Below, one piece after another: positions 15,979-24,084 of a stretch of 39,598 bases of DNA; position 1 is the first letter of the stretch; the number at the start of each line of letters is the position of its first letter. Made by a program: the position numbers and the translations under genes. Location of the stretch: assembly GCA_030146875.1 (NCBI GenBank), contig JASLAX010000194.1:1-39598 (forward strand), in the 5' to 3' direction. The stretch is from Longimicrobiaceae bacterium. GTDB lineage: Bacteria; Gemmatimonadota; Gemmatimonadetes; Longimicrobiales; Longimicrobiaceae. The notes under the pieces are model-generated. The model ran no database searches, was not told the origin of the DNA, and saw only the letters and a list, made by a program, of their open reading frames with translations.

Positions 15979-17979
15979 ATGAGCACGGTGGAGAGCAGCT
16001 CCGACCAGGTCCGCGTCACCCTTCCCGACGGCAGCGTGCGCGAGGTGCCGCGCGGCGCGCCCGTGCGGGCGGTGGCGGAGGCGATCGGCCCCCGCCTGGC
16101 CAGGGCCGCGCTGGCCGCCAAGGTGGACGGCAAGGTGGTGGATCTCGCGCGCCCGGTCGACGGCGACGCGGCGGTCGAGATCGTCACCGAGAAGAGCCCG
16201 GAGGCGGTGGAGGTCCTTCGCCACTCCGCCGCCCACGTGCTGGCGACCGCCGTGCGCCGGGTTCGCCCCGAGGCCGCCATCGGCTTCGGACCGGCGATCG
16301 CCGACGGCTTCTACTACGACTTCCAGGTCGAGCGCCCCTTCACGCCCGAGGACCTGGCCGCCATCGAGAAGGAGATGGCCGCCGTGGCCGCCGCCGACGA
16401 CGCGTTCGAGCGCCAGGTGGTCTCCCGCGAGGAGGCGCGCTCCCTGTTCCAGGGCGACCCGCTCAAGCTGGAGCGGCTGGAGGAGCTGGGCGAGGACGAG
16501 ACCATCACCGTCTACCGCAACGGCCCGTTCCTGGACCTGTGCCGCGGGCCGCACGTGCCCAGCACGGGACGCCTGAAGCACTTCCGCCTCCTCAACACCG
16601 CCGGCGCGTACTGGCGCGGCGACGAGAAGCGGCAGATGCTGCAGCGCATCTACGGAACGGCGTGGTTCAGCAAGGAGGACCTGGAGCAGCACGTCCACCG
16701 GCTGGAGGAGGCGAGGCGCCGCGACCACCGCCGGCTCGGCAAGGAGCTGGACCTCTTCCAGTTCCACCCCGTCTCGCCCGGCGCGGCCTTCTGGACGCCC
16801 CGCGGCACCACGCTCTACAACGCGCTGGTCGCGTTCGTCCAGGAGCGGCAGGCCGAGGCGTTCCTGGAGATCAAGACGCCGCTCCTGTACACCAAGGCGC
16901 TCTGGGAGCAGTCAGGCCACTGGGGGAAGTACCGCGAGAACATGTTCCTGGTGCTCGACGCCGAGTCGGGCGAGCACGACATGTCGCTCAAGCCCATGAA
17001 CTGTCCCTCGCACCACCTGTACTTCTCGTCCGCGCGGCACTCGTACCGCGAGCTGCCGCTGCGGTACGTGACCTTCGACGTGCTGCACCGCAACGAGCTC
17101 TCGGGCGCCCTGTCGGGGATGACGCGCGTGCGGCAGTTCGCCCAGGACGACTGCCACGTCTACCTGCGCGAGGACCAGATCGCCGAAGAGGTGAAGTTCC
17201 TGATGGACTTCATCATCGGCTACTACGAGGCGTTCGGCCTCCAGGCGACGCTCAAGTTCGCCACGCGCCCCGAGCAGCGCCTGGGCGACGACGAGATGTG
17301 GGACCGCGCCGAGGGCGCCCTGCGCGGCGCGCTGGAGGCGACGGGGATGCCGTACGAGCTGAAGGAGGGCGACGGCGCCTTCTACGGGCCGAAGATCGAC
17401 TTCGACGTGACCGACTCCATCGGCCGCGCCTGGCAGCTCGGCACCATCCAGCTCGACTACGCGGCGCCGGAGCGCTTCGACCTGACGTACGTGGGCGAGG
17501 ACAACGCGCCGCACCGCCCGGTGGTGATCCACCGCGCCGTGAGCGGGTCGATGGAGCGCTTCATCGCCATCCTGATCGAGCACTTCGCGGGGGCGTTCCC
17601 GGTGTGGCTCTCGCCCGTGCAGGTGACGGTGATCCCCATCTCCGACGAGCAGGCCGAGGTGGCCCGCGCCTACGGCCGCGAGCTGCGCGCCCGCGGCATC
17701 CGCGCCCACGTGGACGACCGCAACGAGACGCTGAACTACCGCATCCGCGAGGCCGAGACGGGGAAGGTGCCGTACATGGCCGTGATCGGCGGCCGCGAGG
17801 CCGAGGGCGGCACCGTGGCCGTCCGCGTCCGCGGCGCCGGCCGCAAGCAGGAGGTCCTGGACCGCGGCGAGCTGGCCGACCGCATCCTGGAGCAGACCCG
17901 CAGCCGCACCCTGGCCGTCGGCTTCGAGACGGCGGAAGTGGGGACGACGGAGGACACCGGCGCGGGGGCGGGGGCGTAG
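15979..17979 (+). CDS. thrS: Threonyl-tRNA synthetase
   Basis: The 666-residue class II synthetase charges tRNA-Thr. Domains in order: TGS domain (residues 1-65), the second editing domain with H82-x-x-x-H86 (HSAAHVLATAV) that removes misacylated serine, the catalytic core with the zinc cysteine C342 in KPMNCPSHH, and motif 2 around VLHRNELSGALSGMTRVR. GPKIDFDVTD and the C-terminal anticodon-binding domain (VTVIPISDEQ...HVDDRNETLNYRIREAE) complete it. The length is typical, with a short Gly/Ala tail. It heads the conserved order thrS-infC-rpmI-rplT-pheS-pheT. I see no T-box specifier in front of it. Confidence 0.97.
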   Translation: MSTVESSSDQVRVTLPDGSVREVPRGAPVRAVAEAIGPRLARAALAAKVDGKVVDLARPVDGDAAVEIVTEKSPEAVEVLRHSAAHVLATAVRRVRPEAAIGFGPAIADGFYYDFQVERPFTPEDLAAIEKEMAAVAAADDAFERQVVSREEARSLFQGDPLKLERLEELGEDETITVYRNGPFLDLCRGPHVPSTGRLKHFRLLNTAGAYWRGDEKRQMLQRIYGTAWFSKEDLEQHVHRLEEARRRDHRRLGKELDLFQFHPVSPGAAFWTPRGTTLYNALVAFVQERQAEAFLEIKTPLLYTKALWEQSGHWGKYRENMFLVLDAESGEHDMSLKPMNCPSHHLYFSSARHSYRELPLRYVTFDVLHRNELSGALSGMTRVRQFAQDDCHVYLREDQIAEEVKFLMDFIIGYYEAFGLQATLKFATRPEQRLGDDEMWDRAEGALRGALEATGMPYELKEGDGAFYGPKIDFDVTDSIGRAWQLGTIQLDYAAPERFDLTYVGEDNAPHRPVVIHRAVSGSMERFIAILIEHFAGAFPVWLSPVQVTVIPISDEQAEVARAYGRELRARGIRAHVDDRNETLNYRIREAETGKVPYMAVIGGREAEGGTVAVRVRGAGRKQEVLDRGELADRILEQTRSRTLAVGFETAEVGTTEDTGAGAGA

Positions 17980-17984
17980 GAGGC

Positions 17985-18031
17985 CCACCCCGCGCCTCTC
18001 CCGCGAGCGGGAGGGGCCGGGGGTGGGGTGG
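17985..18031. repeat. REP-like palindromic repeat after thrS
   Basis: CCACCCCGCGCCTCTCCCGC is followed by the complementary GCGGGAGGGGCCGGGGGTGG, giving an imperfect long hairpin. It belongs to the same family as 29066, 29167 and 33803. It could end thrS transcription. Confidence 0.65.
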
Positions 18032-18064
18032 CGGATGGATGACGGTGCCGCGAGGCTCCTCGTG

Positions 18065-18093
18065 TTGACACCACGGGGTTCCCGACATAGATT
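18065..18093 (+). promoter_or_regulatory. Promoter of infC-rpmI-rplT
   Basis: TTGACA (18065-18070), 17 bases, TAGATT (18088-18093) is the best promoter in the window. Transcription should start near 18100, giving a leader of about 185 bases ahead of the infC start. Confidence 0.8.
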
Positions 18094-18099
18094 CTGCGT

Positions 18100-18285
18100 T
18101 CCATTGTAGCAAGTAGGGGCCGGCGGGCCCCTCACCCCTGGCTCCTCGCGCTCGCGCAGAGGACGCTGCAGGGTCCCGACGCCGCGCACCGCCGCCGTCA
18201 CCCGGCCGCAGGTGCTGCGCGCGCGTTCACGGACCCGAGAGACCCTCGGGTCCGTTTTGTTTCACCACTCCTCGGAGAGCCGCGC
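18100..18285 (+). promoter_or_regulatory. infC leader with probable attenuator
   Basis: The leader ends in an intrinsic terminator (18229-18261) only about 25 bases before the infC start. GGGTCC at 18171-18176 is complementary to GGACCC (18231-18236) in the 5' arm of that terminator, so an alternative antiterminator pairing is possible. Operons of this gene set in Gram-positive bacteria are known to be attenuated through L20 binding in the leader, and in E. coli L20 represses translation. Which protein acts here is inference; this is not a recognised Rfam match by eye. Confidence 0.5.
18229..18261 (+). terminator. Intrinsic terminator in the infC leader
   Basis: ACGGACCCGAG (18229-18239) pairs perfectly with CTCGGGTCCGT (18245-18255) around the loop AGACC, followed by TTTGTTT. 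It is the textbook intrinsic form, placed in front of the gene rather than after it. Confidence 0.8.
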
Positions 18286-18804
18286 ATTAACGAGAAGACG
18301 CGTGTCAACCGGCAGATCCGGATCTCCCCCGTCCGGGTGATCTCCCCGGACGGCGAGCAGCTCGGGATCATTCCGATCGAGCAGGCGCTGTCGATCGCGG
18401 AGGAGCAGGGCCTCGACCTCGTCGAGGTCGCTCCGCTGGCCCGTCCTCCCGTGTGTCGCATCATGGACTACGGGAAGTTCAAGTACGAGGAGCAGCGGAA
18501 GGCGCGCGAGGCGCGCAAGAAGCAGCACCACGTGCAGCTCAAGGAAGTGAAGATGCGGCCGGGGATCGAAGACCACGACTTCGACTTCAAGACGCGGCAC
18601 GCACGCCGGTTCCTCGAGGAGGGGAACAAGGTCAAGCTCACGATGATGTTCCGCGGCCGGCAGATGGCGCATCCCGAGATCGGCCGGCAGGTGCTGGACC
18701 GCGTCTCCGAGATGCTGGCGGACATCGCGAAGGTGGAGTCGCCGCCCCAGATGGAGGCCCGCGCGATGACGATGGTGCTCGCGCCGGTAGTCAAGGCCCA
18801 GTAG
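18286..18804 (+). CDS. infC: Translation initiation factor IF-3
   Basis: The 172-residue protein binds the 30S subunit and controls start-site fidelity. The frame reads INEKTRVNRQIRISPVRVIS from 18286, which is where IF-3 proteins conventionally begin, and the codon there is ATT. GGAG (18274-18277) lies eight bases before it. An ATT start is the known, conserved device by which infC in E. coli is repressed by its own product, because IF-3 rejects non-canonical starts. The first conventional start, GTG at 18337, would remove 17 conserved residues. Later landmarks are GLDLVEVAP, PPVCRIMDYGKFKYE, and KEVKMRPGIEDHDFDFK, all intact. Confidence 0.95.
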   Translation: MNEKTRVNRQIRISPVRVISPDGEQLGIIPIEQALSIAEEQGLDLVEVAPLARPPVCRIMDYGKFKYEEQRKAREARKKQHHVQLKEVKMRPGIEDHDFDFKTRHARRFLEEGNKVKLTMMFRGRQMAHPEIGRQVLDRVSEMLADIAKVESPPQMEARAMTMVLAPVVKAQ

Positions 18805-18848
18805 GCACGCCCCATCCGGGAGCGGTGCACGAAACAGGAGAGTCTCTC

Positions 18849-19043
18849 ATGCCGAAGATGAAGTCGCACCGGGGCGCCGCCAAGCGCTTCAAGAAGACCG
18901 CGTCCGGAAAGCTGAAGCGCGGCCACGCGATGCACAGCCACATCCTGACCAAGAAGTCCCAGAAGCGGAAGCGGAACCTGCGGGGAACCGTGGTGGTCGC
19001 CAAGGCCGACACCAAGCGCCTCACCCGCCTCCTGGCGAGCTGA
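18849..19043 (+). CDS. rpmI: Ribosomal protein L35
   Basis: The 64-residue basic protein of the large subunit begins MPKMKSHRGAAKRFKKTASG and has the HILTKKSQKRKRNLRG block typical of bL35. The ATG at 18849 has CAGGAG (18835-18840) before it. It stands between infC and rplT as in most bacteria and is part of that transcript. Confidence 0.97.
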   Translation: MPKMKSHRGAAKRFKKTASGKLKRGHAMHSHILTKKSQKRKRNLRGTVVVAKADTKRLTRLLAS

Positions 19044-19088
19044 GCCGCCCCGACCACCTAGACGACCCGAGATCCGAAGGGATAGAAC

Positions 19089-19445
19089 ATGCCTCGCGTA
19101 AAGACCAACGTCGCCCGGCTCCGGCGGAAGAACCAGATCCTGGATGCCGCCAAGGGCTATTTCGGACGGCGTAAGAACCTGTACAAGACCGCGAAGGAAG
19201 CGGTCGAGCGCGCCCGCCGCTATGCGTACCGGGACCGCAAGAACCGCAAGCGCGAGTTCCGCCGCCTGTGGATCGTCCGCATCAACGCCGCGGCGCGCAC
19301 GCACGACCTTTCGTACTCGCGCTTCATGAACGGTCTCCGGCTCGCCGGGATCGAGATCGACCGCAAGGTGCTGGCGGACCTGGCGATCCGCGAGCCGCAG
19401 GCGTTCGAGCAGCTCGCCACGGCCGCCCGGGCGAAGCTCGGCTGA
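19089..19445 (+). CDS. rplT: Ribosomal protein L20
   Basis: The 118-residue protein bL20 assembles early on 23S rRNA. It begins PRVKTNVARLRRKNQILDAA and includes GYFGRRKNLYKTAKEAVERA, RRLWIVRINAAAR, and SRFMNGLRLAGIEIDRKVLA. The length is standard. In many bacteria L20 is the autogenous regulator of this operon by binding a leader or intergenic structure; the leader before infC here is a candidate target. A strong hairpin follows 24 bases after the stop. Confidence 0.97.
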   Translation: MPRVKTNVARLRRKNQILDAAKGYFGRRKNLYKTAKEAVERARRYAYRDRKNRKREFRRLWIVRINAAARTHDLSYSRFMNGLRLAGIEIDRKVLADLAIREPQAFEQLATAARAKLG

Positions 19446-19469
19446 GCCGCCTCTCCCGAGGCGTGTGAC

Positions 19470-19501
19470 GGGGCGGCGCCGGGACTTCCCGGCGCCGCCC
19501 C
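19470..19501 (+). terminator. Hairpin terminator after rplT
   Basis: GGGGCGGCGCCGGGA (19470-19484) pairs perfectly with TCCCGGCGCCGCCCC (19487-19501). The loop as drawn is only two bases, so the innermost pairs will open. It separates the ribosomal-protein genes from the phe genes. Confidence 0.65.
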
Positions 19502-19576
19502 GACGCGTTTCCGGGGGTGGCGAAAGGCTCGCCCGCGAGCGATAATGCCGTGTTCACCTCCCACGGAAGGTGGCGC

Positions 19577-19903
19577 ATGACGGATCCCCCTCCGCTCACG
19601 GAGCTCGCGGCCGGGCTGTTCGGAGAGCTGCTGTCGATCGAGGAGGAGGGGCACGAGCGGCTGCTGGGCGCCGCGACCCTGCAGAACCTCGACGCGCTGC
19701 GGGCGGGCTACCTGGGCGAGGGAGGGATCCTCGACCGGGTCCGCCGCCGGATGGGCCGGCTCCACGAGGCCGAGCGCCGCACCGTCGAGGCCATGTGGAG
19801 CTCGACGAGGGAGTCGCTCGAGGCCGACGCCGCCGCCCGGGAGGCGGACTGCGTTGACGGTTTCGGATACCCACCCCACGGGAGACGATGGTCGAGGAGC
19901 TGA
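19577..19903 (+). CDS. Free-standing PheS N-terminal-domain-like protein
   Basis: The 108-residue protein aligns without gaps to the first 75 or so residues of the PheS encoded immediately downstream. By hand count 27 of 75 positions are identical, including EL..E..G at the start, the AAT...L..LR..Y.G..G core (LDALRAGYLGEGG here, LERLRVEYAGRKG in PheS), RR.G and ER..V.A. In PheS this segment is the coiled-coil arm that contacts tRNA-Phe. No catalytic domain follows. The Lys/Arg of the PheS turn are replaced by Glu and Gly, so tRNA contact may be lost. The reading frame overlaps the pheS start by 16 bases. E. coli has the unrelated leader peptide gene pheM at the same place. The homology call is mine. 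Confidence 0.65.
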   Translation: MTDPPPLTELAAGLFGELLSIEEEGHERLLGAATLQNLDALRAGYLGEGGILDRVRRRMGRLHEAERRTVEAMWSSTRESLEADAAAREADCVDGFGYPPHGRRWSRS

Positions 19904-20910
19904 TCGCCGAGCTGAAGGCGCTGGAGGCCCAGGGCCGCTCCGCCGTGCAGGCGGCCGCCACCGCCGACGAGCTGGAGCGGCTGCGCGTGGAGTACGCGGG
20001 CCGCAAGGGGCGCCTCACCGGCGTCCTCCGCCGCCTGGGCGAGATGTCGCCCGAGGAGCGGCCGCTGGTGGGCGCCGAGGCCAACCGCGTGAAGGAGGCG
20101 CTCTCCGCCCTGCTGGACGAGCGCGCCGCCGCCTTCGCCACGCCGAAGGAGACGGGGCCGCGCGTCGACCTGACCCTGCCCGGCCGGCGGGAGTGGAAGG
20201 GCGGGCTGCACCCCGTCACGCAGGTGGTGGACGAGATCTGCGACATCTTCGCCGACCTGGGCTTCTCGCGCGTGCGCGGGCCCGAGGTGGAGACCGTCGA
20301 CTACAACTTCTCCAAGCTCAACACGCCGCTCGACCACCCCGCGGCGGACATGCACGACACCTTCTACCTCTCCGAGGGCGTCGTGCTGCGCACCCACACC
20401 TCCCCCGCGCAGGCGCGGGTGATGGAGGCGTTCGCGCCTCCGGTGCGGGTGGTGGTTCCCGGCGTGGTCTACCGCCGCGACCCGTTCGACGCCTCGCACG
20501 CGCCCGCCTTCGAGCAGGTGGAGGGGCTGGCCGTGGACGAGGGGATCACCTTCGTCGACTTCAAGGCCACCATCTCCTCCTTCGTGCGCCGCTTCTTCGG
20601 CCCCGGCGCGCGGACGCGCTTCCGCCCCTCGTTCTTCCCCTTCACCGAGCCCTCGGCCGAGGTGGACGTCTCCTGCCAGATCTGCGGCGGGAGCGGGTGC
20701 AGCGCCTGCAAGGGGACCGGGTGGATGGAGATCATGGGCGCGGGGATGGTGCACCCCCAGGTCTTCCGCAACGTGGGCTACGATCCCGAGAGCTACACCG
20801 GCTTCGCCTTCGGGATGGGGCCCGGCCGCATCGCCATGCAGCGCTACCGCATCCCGGACATCCGCCTCCTGTACGAGAGCGACGTCCGCTTCCTGGAGCA
20901 GCTCTCCTGA
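19888..20910 (+). CDS. pheS: Phenylalanyl-tRNA synthetase alpha subunit
   Basis: The 340-residue protein is the catalytic chain of the alpha2-beta2 enzyme that charges tRNA-Phe. The N-terminal coiled-coil arm covers about residues 1-85. The class II core follows, with HPVTQVVDEICDIFADLGF, LLRTHTSPAQARVM-type motif 2 (here VLRTHTSPAQARVMEAF), YRRDPFDASHAPAFEQVEGL, and the motif 3 region GFAFGMGPGRIAMQRYRIPD. A small Cys-rich insert CQICGGSGCSACKGTGW, seen in many bacterial PheS proteins, is present with four cysteines. Start ATG at 19888 lies inside the end of the preceding gene. It is followed after four bases by pheT. Confidence 0.97.
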   Translation: MVEELIAELKALEAQGRSAVQAAATADELERLRVEYAGRKGRLTGVLRRLGEMSPEERPLVGAEANRVKEALSALLDERAAAFATPKETGPRVDLTLPGRREWKGGLHPVTQVVDEICDIFADLGFSRVRGPEVETVDYNFSKLNTPLDHPAADMHDTFYLSEGVVLRTHTSPAQARVMEAFAPPVRVVVPGVVYRRDPFDASHAPAFEQVEGLAVDEGITFVDFKATISSFVRRFFGPGARTRFRPSFFPFTEPSAEVDVSCQICGGSGCSACKGTGWMEIMGAGMVHPQVFRNVGYDPESYTGFAFGMGPGRIAMQRYRIPDIRLLYESDVRFLEQLS

Positions 20911-20914
20911 CCCC

Positions 20915-23305
20915 ATGAACGTCTCCTACCGCTGGCTCCAGGCGCTCGCCCCCTCCATCCAGGGCACCCCGCGCGAGGTGGCCGACCGGCTGGCCCTGCT
21001 CGGCGCGCCCGTCGACGAGGTCGCGGACCTGGGGGCGGAGATCGGCGGCGTGGTCATCGCCCGCGTCGATGACGTCCGCCCGCACCCCAACGCCGACCGC
21101 CTGCGCGTCTGCACCGTGGACGCGGGCTCCGGCGCGCCCGTGCAGGTCGTCTGCGGCGCACCCAACGTGCAGGCGGGCGGCTTCTACCCCTTCGCCCCCG
21201 TCGGCGCCACGCTTCCCGGGGGGATGGAGATCAAGCGGGCGAAGCTGCGCGGCCAGGCGTCCGAGGGGATGCTCTGCTCCGCGCGCGAGCTGGGCCTGGG
21301 CCGCGACCACGGCGGGCTGATGGCGCTGGCCGGCGAGTGGACGCCGGGCGAGCCCCTCGTCCCGGCGCTCGGGCTGGACGACGCGCGCCTGCTGGTGGAC
21401 GTCACCCCCAACCGCGGCGAGCTGCTCTCCCACCTCGGAGTCGCCCGCGAGCTGGCGGACGGCGGGGCGGATGGCGTCGTACTCCCGTCCTTCCCCGGCG
21501 GCTCAGTGGCGGACTTCCACGTGCCCTCCACGGGGGCGGAGGGGGAGGTGGCGGGGGTCCGCATCCGCATCGAGGACACCGACGGCTGTCCCCGTCTGAC
21601 GGCCGCCGTCGTGCGCGGCGTGCGCGTGGGTCCCTCGCCCGAGTGGCTGGCGTCCCGTCTCCGCGCCGTGGGCCTGCGCCCCATCAACAACGTGGTGGAT
21701 GCGACCAACTACGTGCTGATGGAGGTCGGCCAGCCGCTGCACGCGTACGACCTGGCGAAGATCCAGGGGCCGGAGCTGCGCGTCCGCCGCGCAGCGGAGG
21801 GCGAGCGCTTCACCACGCTGGACGGGACGGAGCGCGCCCTGGCCCCCAACGACCTGATGATCGCGGACGCCGAGCGCTCCGTGGGCATCGCCGGCGTGAT
21901 GGGCGGCGAGAACAGCGAGGTGGGCGACGAGACGACCGACCTGCTGCTGGAGTGCGCCGTGTTCGACCCCCGCTCGGTGCGGAAGACGGCGCGGCGCCTG
22001 GGGCTCTCCACCGACGCGTCGTACCGCTTCGAGCGCGGCGTGGACCCCGAGGGCCAGCCGCGCGCCCTCCGCCGCCTGGCCGAGCTGATCGTCGCCGTCG
22101 CGGGGGGGGAGGTCGTGGCCGCCGTCGACTGCAACCCGGTGCCGCACCAGCGGCGGACCATCGACCTGCGCCCCGAGCGCGTCTCGGCCGTCCTGGGCGT
22201 CCCGCTCTCCGCCGCGGAGGTCGCCGGGCTGCTGCGCCCGCTGGGCTTCGGGATCGCGGACGACTCCGCCTCGCCGCTGCGGGTGGACGTTCCCGGCTAC
22301 CGGCCCGACGTGACGGGGGAGATCGACCTGGTGGAGGAGGTCGCGCGCAGCCGCGGCTACGACTCCTTCCCGGAGGAGACGCGGCCGTTCCGGGCGAGCG
22401 AGGTGCCGGAGGACCCGTCGGTCGCCGTCGTCCGGCGGCTGCAGGGCCTCTTCCTGCGCCACGGCTTCCTGGAGTCGCGCACCGCCGCGTTCGCCCCCGA
22501 GGCGGCGGGGAGCGTTCCGCTCCTCAACCCGCTCTCGGCCGAGGAGGGCGTGCTGCGCGCGTCCCTGGTCCCCGGCCTGCTGCGGCGGGTGGAGCACAAC
22601 TTCGCCCGCGGGGCGCGCGACGTCCGGCTCTTCGAGACGGGCACCGTCTTCGCGCCGGGAGAAGGCGCCGTCGCCGAGGAGATCCGCGTGGCCGCCGCGT
22701 TCACCGGCGCGAGCCGGCCGCCGCACTGGAGCGGCGCCGCCCCCGCGTTCGACGCGTGGGACCTGAAGGGGCTGCTGGAGGAGCTGGCGGCGGAGTATCC
22801 GCAGGGCTCCGTGGACGCGGGGGACGCGGGGACATACGCGCCGCTGGCGGACGTGGGGCTGCGCTTCCGCCTGCTCTCCTCGGGGGACGTGGTCGGAGGC
22901 GGCGGGCGGGCGGGGGACGGGACCGTCGACGCGCCGGCGTGGGCGGGCGACGTGTGGGTGCTGGAGGCGCGCATCCCGCCGAAGGCCGCGACGACGAGAG
23001 AGGCGACCTACCGCCCTCTCCCGCTGCACCCGGCGGTGGAGCGCGACCTGGCCCTCCTGCTGCCGGACGGGGTCGCCGCGGCGGAGCTGGCGGAGACGCT
23101 GCGCGGGACCGCGGGAGAGTGGCTGGAGTCGCTGCTCCCGTTCGACCTGTACGCGGGGAAGGGGATCCCCGAGGGAACGCGCAGCGTCGCCTGGCGCCTG
23201 CGCTTCCGCACCCCCGACCGCACGCTGACGGACGCGGAGGTGGACGCGGCGGTGGCGCGGGTGCTGGCGGCCGCGGAGGAGCGGCACGGTGTCCGCCGCC
23301 GCTGA
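20915..23305 (+). CDS. pheT: Phenylalanyl-tRNA synthetase beta subunit
   Basis: The 796-residue protein has the full bacterial domain series. An EMAP-type tRNA-binding domain at residues 40-150 (VIARVDDVRPHPNADRLRVC) comes first, then the B3/B4 editing domain with MEVGQPLHAYDLAKI and the B5 domains around GVPLSAAEVAGLLRPLGF. The inactive synthetase-like domain (ETGTVFAPGEGAV) and the C-terminal anticodon-binding FDX-ACB domain (YRPLPLHPAVERDLALLLPD) follow. The length is the family's usual one. The gene ends overlapping the start of a small coiled-coil gene, as is common in this neighbourhood. Confidence 0.97.
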   Translation: MNVSYRWLQALAPSIQGTPREVADRLALLGAPVDEVADLGAEIGGVVIARVDDVRPHPNADRLRVCTVDAGSGAPVQVVCGAPNVQAGGFYPFAPVGATLPGGMEIKRAKLRGQASEGMLCSARELGLGRDHGGLMALAGEWTPGEPLVPALGLDDARLLVDVTPNRGELLSHLGVARELADGGADGVVLPSFPGGSVADFHVPSTGAEGEVAGVRIRIEDTDGCPRLTAAVVRGVRVGPSPEWLASRLRAVGLRPINNVVDATNYVLMEVGQPLHAYDLAKIQGPELRVRRAAEGERFTTLDGTERALAPNDLMIADAERSVGIAGVMGGENSEVGDETTDLLLECAVFDPRSVRKTARRLGLSTDASYRFERGVDPEGQPRALRRLAELIVAVAGGEVVAAVDCNPVPHQRRTIDLRPERVSAVLGVPLSAAEVAGLLRPLGFGIADDSASPLRVDVPGYRPDVTGEIDLVEEVARSRGYDSFPEETRPFRASEVPEDPSVAVVRRLQGLFLRHGFLESRTAAFAPEAAGSVPLLNPLSAEEGVLRASLVPGLLRRVEHNFARGARDVRLFETGTVFAPGEGAVAEEIRVAAAFTGASRPPHWSGAAPAFDAWDLKGLLEELAAEYPQGSVDAGDAGTYAPLADVGLRFRLLSSGDVVGGGGRAGDGTVDAPAWAGDVWVLEARIPPKAATTREATYRPLPLHPAVERDLALLLPDGVAAAELAETLRGTAGEWLESLLPFDLYAGKGIPEGTRSVAWRLRFRTPDRTLTDAEVDAAVARVLAAAEERHGVRRR

Positions 23306-23606
23306 GCCCGGCCCGCGCGGCGTTCCCTGGGAGCGCCTGGAGGCGGCCGCCCGCGCCGCGACCGAGGCGCTGGCCGGCTGGCGCCGCCGCGCGCTCCAGG
23401 CGGAGGAGGAGGTGGGGCGGCTGCGGACCGCGCTCGAGGACGTGACGGCCGCGGCCCCGCCCCCCGTGCGCGGCGACGCGGCCGACGAGGTGCGCCGCCT
23501 GCGCGCGCAGAGCGCCCTGTACCTCTCCCGCATGGCGGAGGCGCGGCGCCGCGTCTCCTCGCTGCTGGCGCGGGTAGAGGTGCTGGAGGAGGAGGAGGAG
23601 CGATGA
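23289..23606 (+). CDS. Small coiled-coil protein between pheT and zapA
   Basis: The 105-residue protein starts with GTG at 23289, overlapping pheT by 17 bases, and its stop overlaps the zapA start. It is almost entirely helical heptads (LEAAARAATEALAGWRRRAL, EEVGRLRTALEDV, then RLRAQSALYLSRMAEARRRV, ending LEEEEER), with a short Pro-rich break at residues 55-60. I do not recognise the family by sequence. Its place beside zapA makes a role in the cell-division apparatus possible. Confidence 0.65.
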   Translation: MSAAAEPGPRGVPWERLEAAARAATEALAGWRRRALQAEEEVGRLRTALEDVTAAAPPPVRGDAADEVRRLRAQSALYLSRMAEARRRVSSLLARVEVLEEEEER

Positions 23607-23917
23607 GCCGCCGCAAGGCGTCGCCGCGCCACAAGGTGACGGTGGAGATCGCCGGCGAGGAGCACGTCCTGCGCTCCGACGCGCCGCCGGAGTACACCCG
23701 CGCCGTGGCCGCGCACGTGGACCACACCATCCGCTCGCTGGCGGGCGCGCAGACGCTGGAGCCGCACCGGGCCGCCATCCTGGCCGCGCTCTCCATCACC
23801 GACGAGCTGCTGCGCGCCCGCGAGGAGCTGCGGACCCTGCGCGAGGACGCCGCCCGGCGCGCCGACGAGCTGGCCCACGAGCTGGAGGAGGCCGCCGCCG
23901 AGGGCTCGGGAGCGTAG
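23603..23917 (+). CDS. zapA: Cell division protein ZapA
   Basis: The 104-residue protein has the ZapA fold pattern. The N-terminal strand KVTVEIAGEEHVLRSDAPPE is followed by VAAHVDHTIRSLAG and AAILAALSITDELLRAREEL, then a C-terminal coiled-coil. ZapA dimerises and cross-links FtsZ filaments at the septum. Its presence directly after pheT is a common arrangement in bacteria. Start ATG overlaps the previous gene's stop. No 6S RNA could be recognised after it, unlike in gamma-proteobacteria. Confidence 0.82.
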   Translation: MSRRKASPRHKVTVEIAGEEHVLRSDAPPEYTRAVAAHVDHTIRSLAGAQTLEPHRAAILAALSITDELLRAREELRTLREDAARRADELAHELEEAAAEGSGA

Positions 23918-23960
23918 GCGGCGGGCGAGGGCGGCTCGCGGGTGTCCTGCCCGTCCCGGG

Positions 23961-23990
23961 TTGCGGCGGGGCGCGGGCCGCTGGTATGTT
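23961..23990 (+). promoter_or_regulatory. Promoter upstream of rny
   Basis: TTGCGG (23961-23966), 18 bases, TATGTT (23985-23990), giving a start near 23997. The -10 hexamer is the one seen before the double-glycine peptide gene. Confidence 0.55.
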
Positions 23991-24041
23991 GTCGATTGCG
24001 GCCATTCGCCGCGCGCATGCGCACAGAGTCGACGCGTGGAT

Positions 24042-24084
24042 GCGGCGGTGGCGAGAAAACCTCTTTCTGCCGCCGCGTTTTTTT
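24042..24084 (+). terminator. Intrinsic terminator in the rny leader
   Basis: GCGGCGG (24042-24048) pairs with CCGCCGC (24070-24076), with a smaller inner stem AGAAA/TTTCT, followed after one G by seven T residues. It has the best U-tract of any hairpin in the window. It lies 47 bases before the rny ATG and after the rny promoter, so it would release an RNA of about 88 bases or act as an attenuator. Confidence 0.75.

Noticed and set aside
18337..18804. GTG at 18337 as the infC start
   Set aside because: It would remove the conserved INEK...VRVIS N-terminus. The ATT at 18286 has a ribosome binding site and matches the known ATT start of infC.
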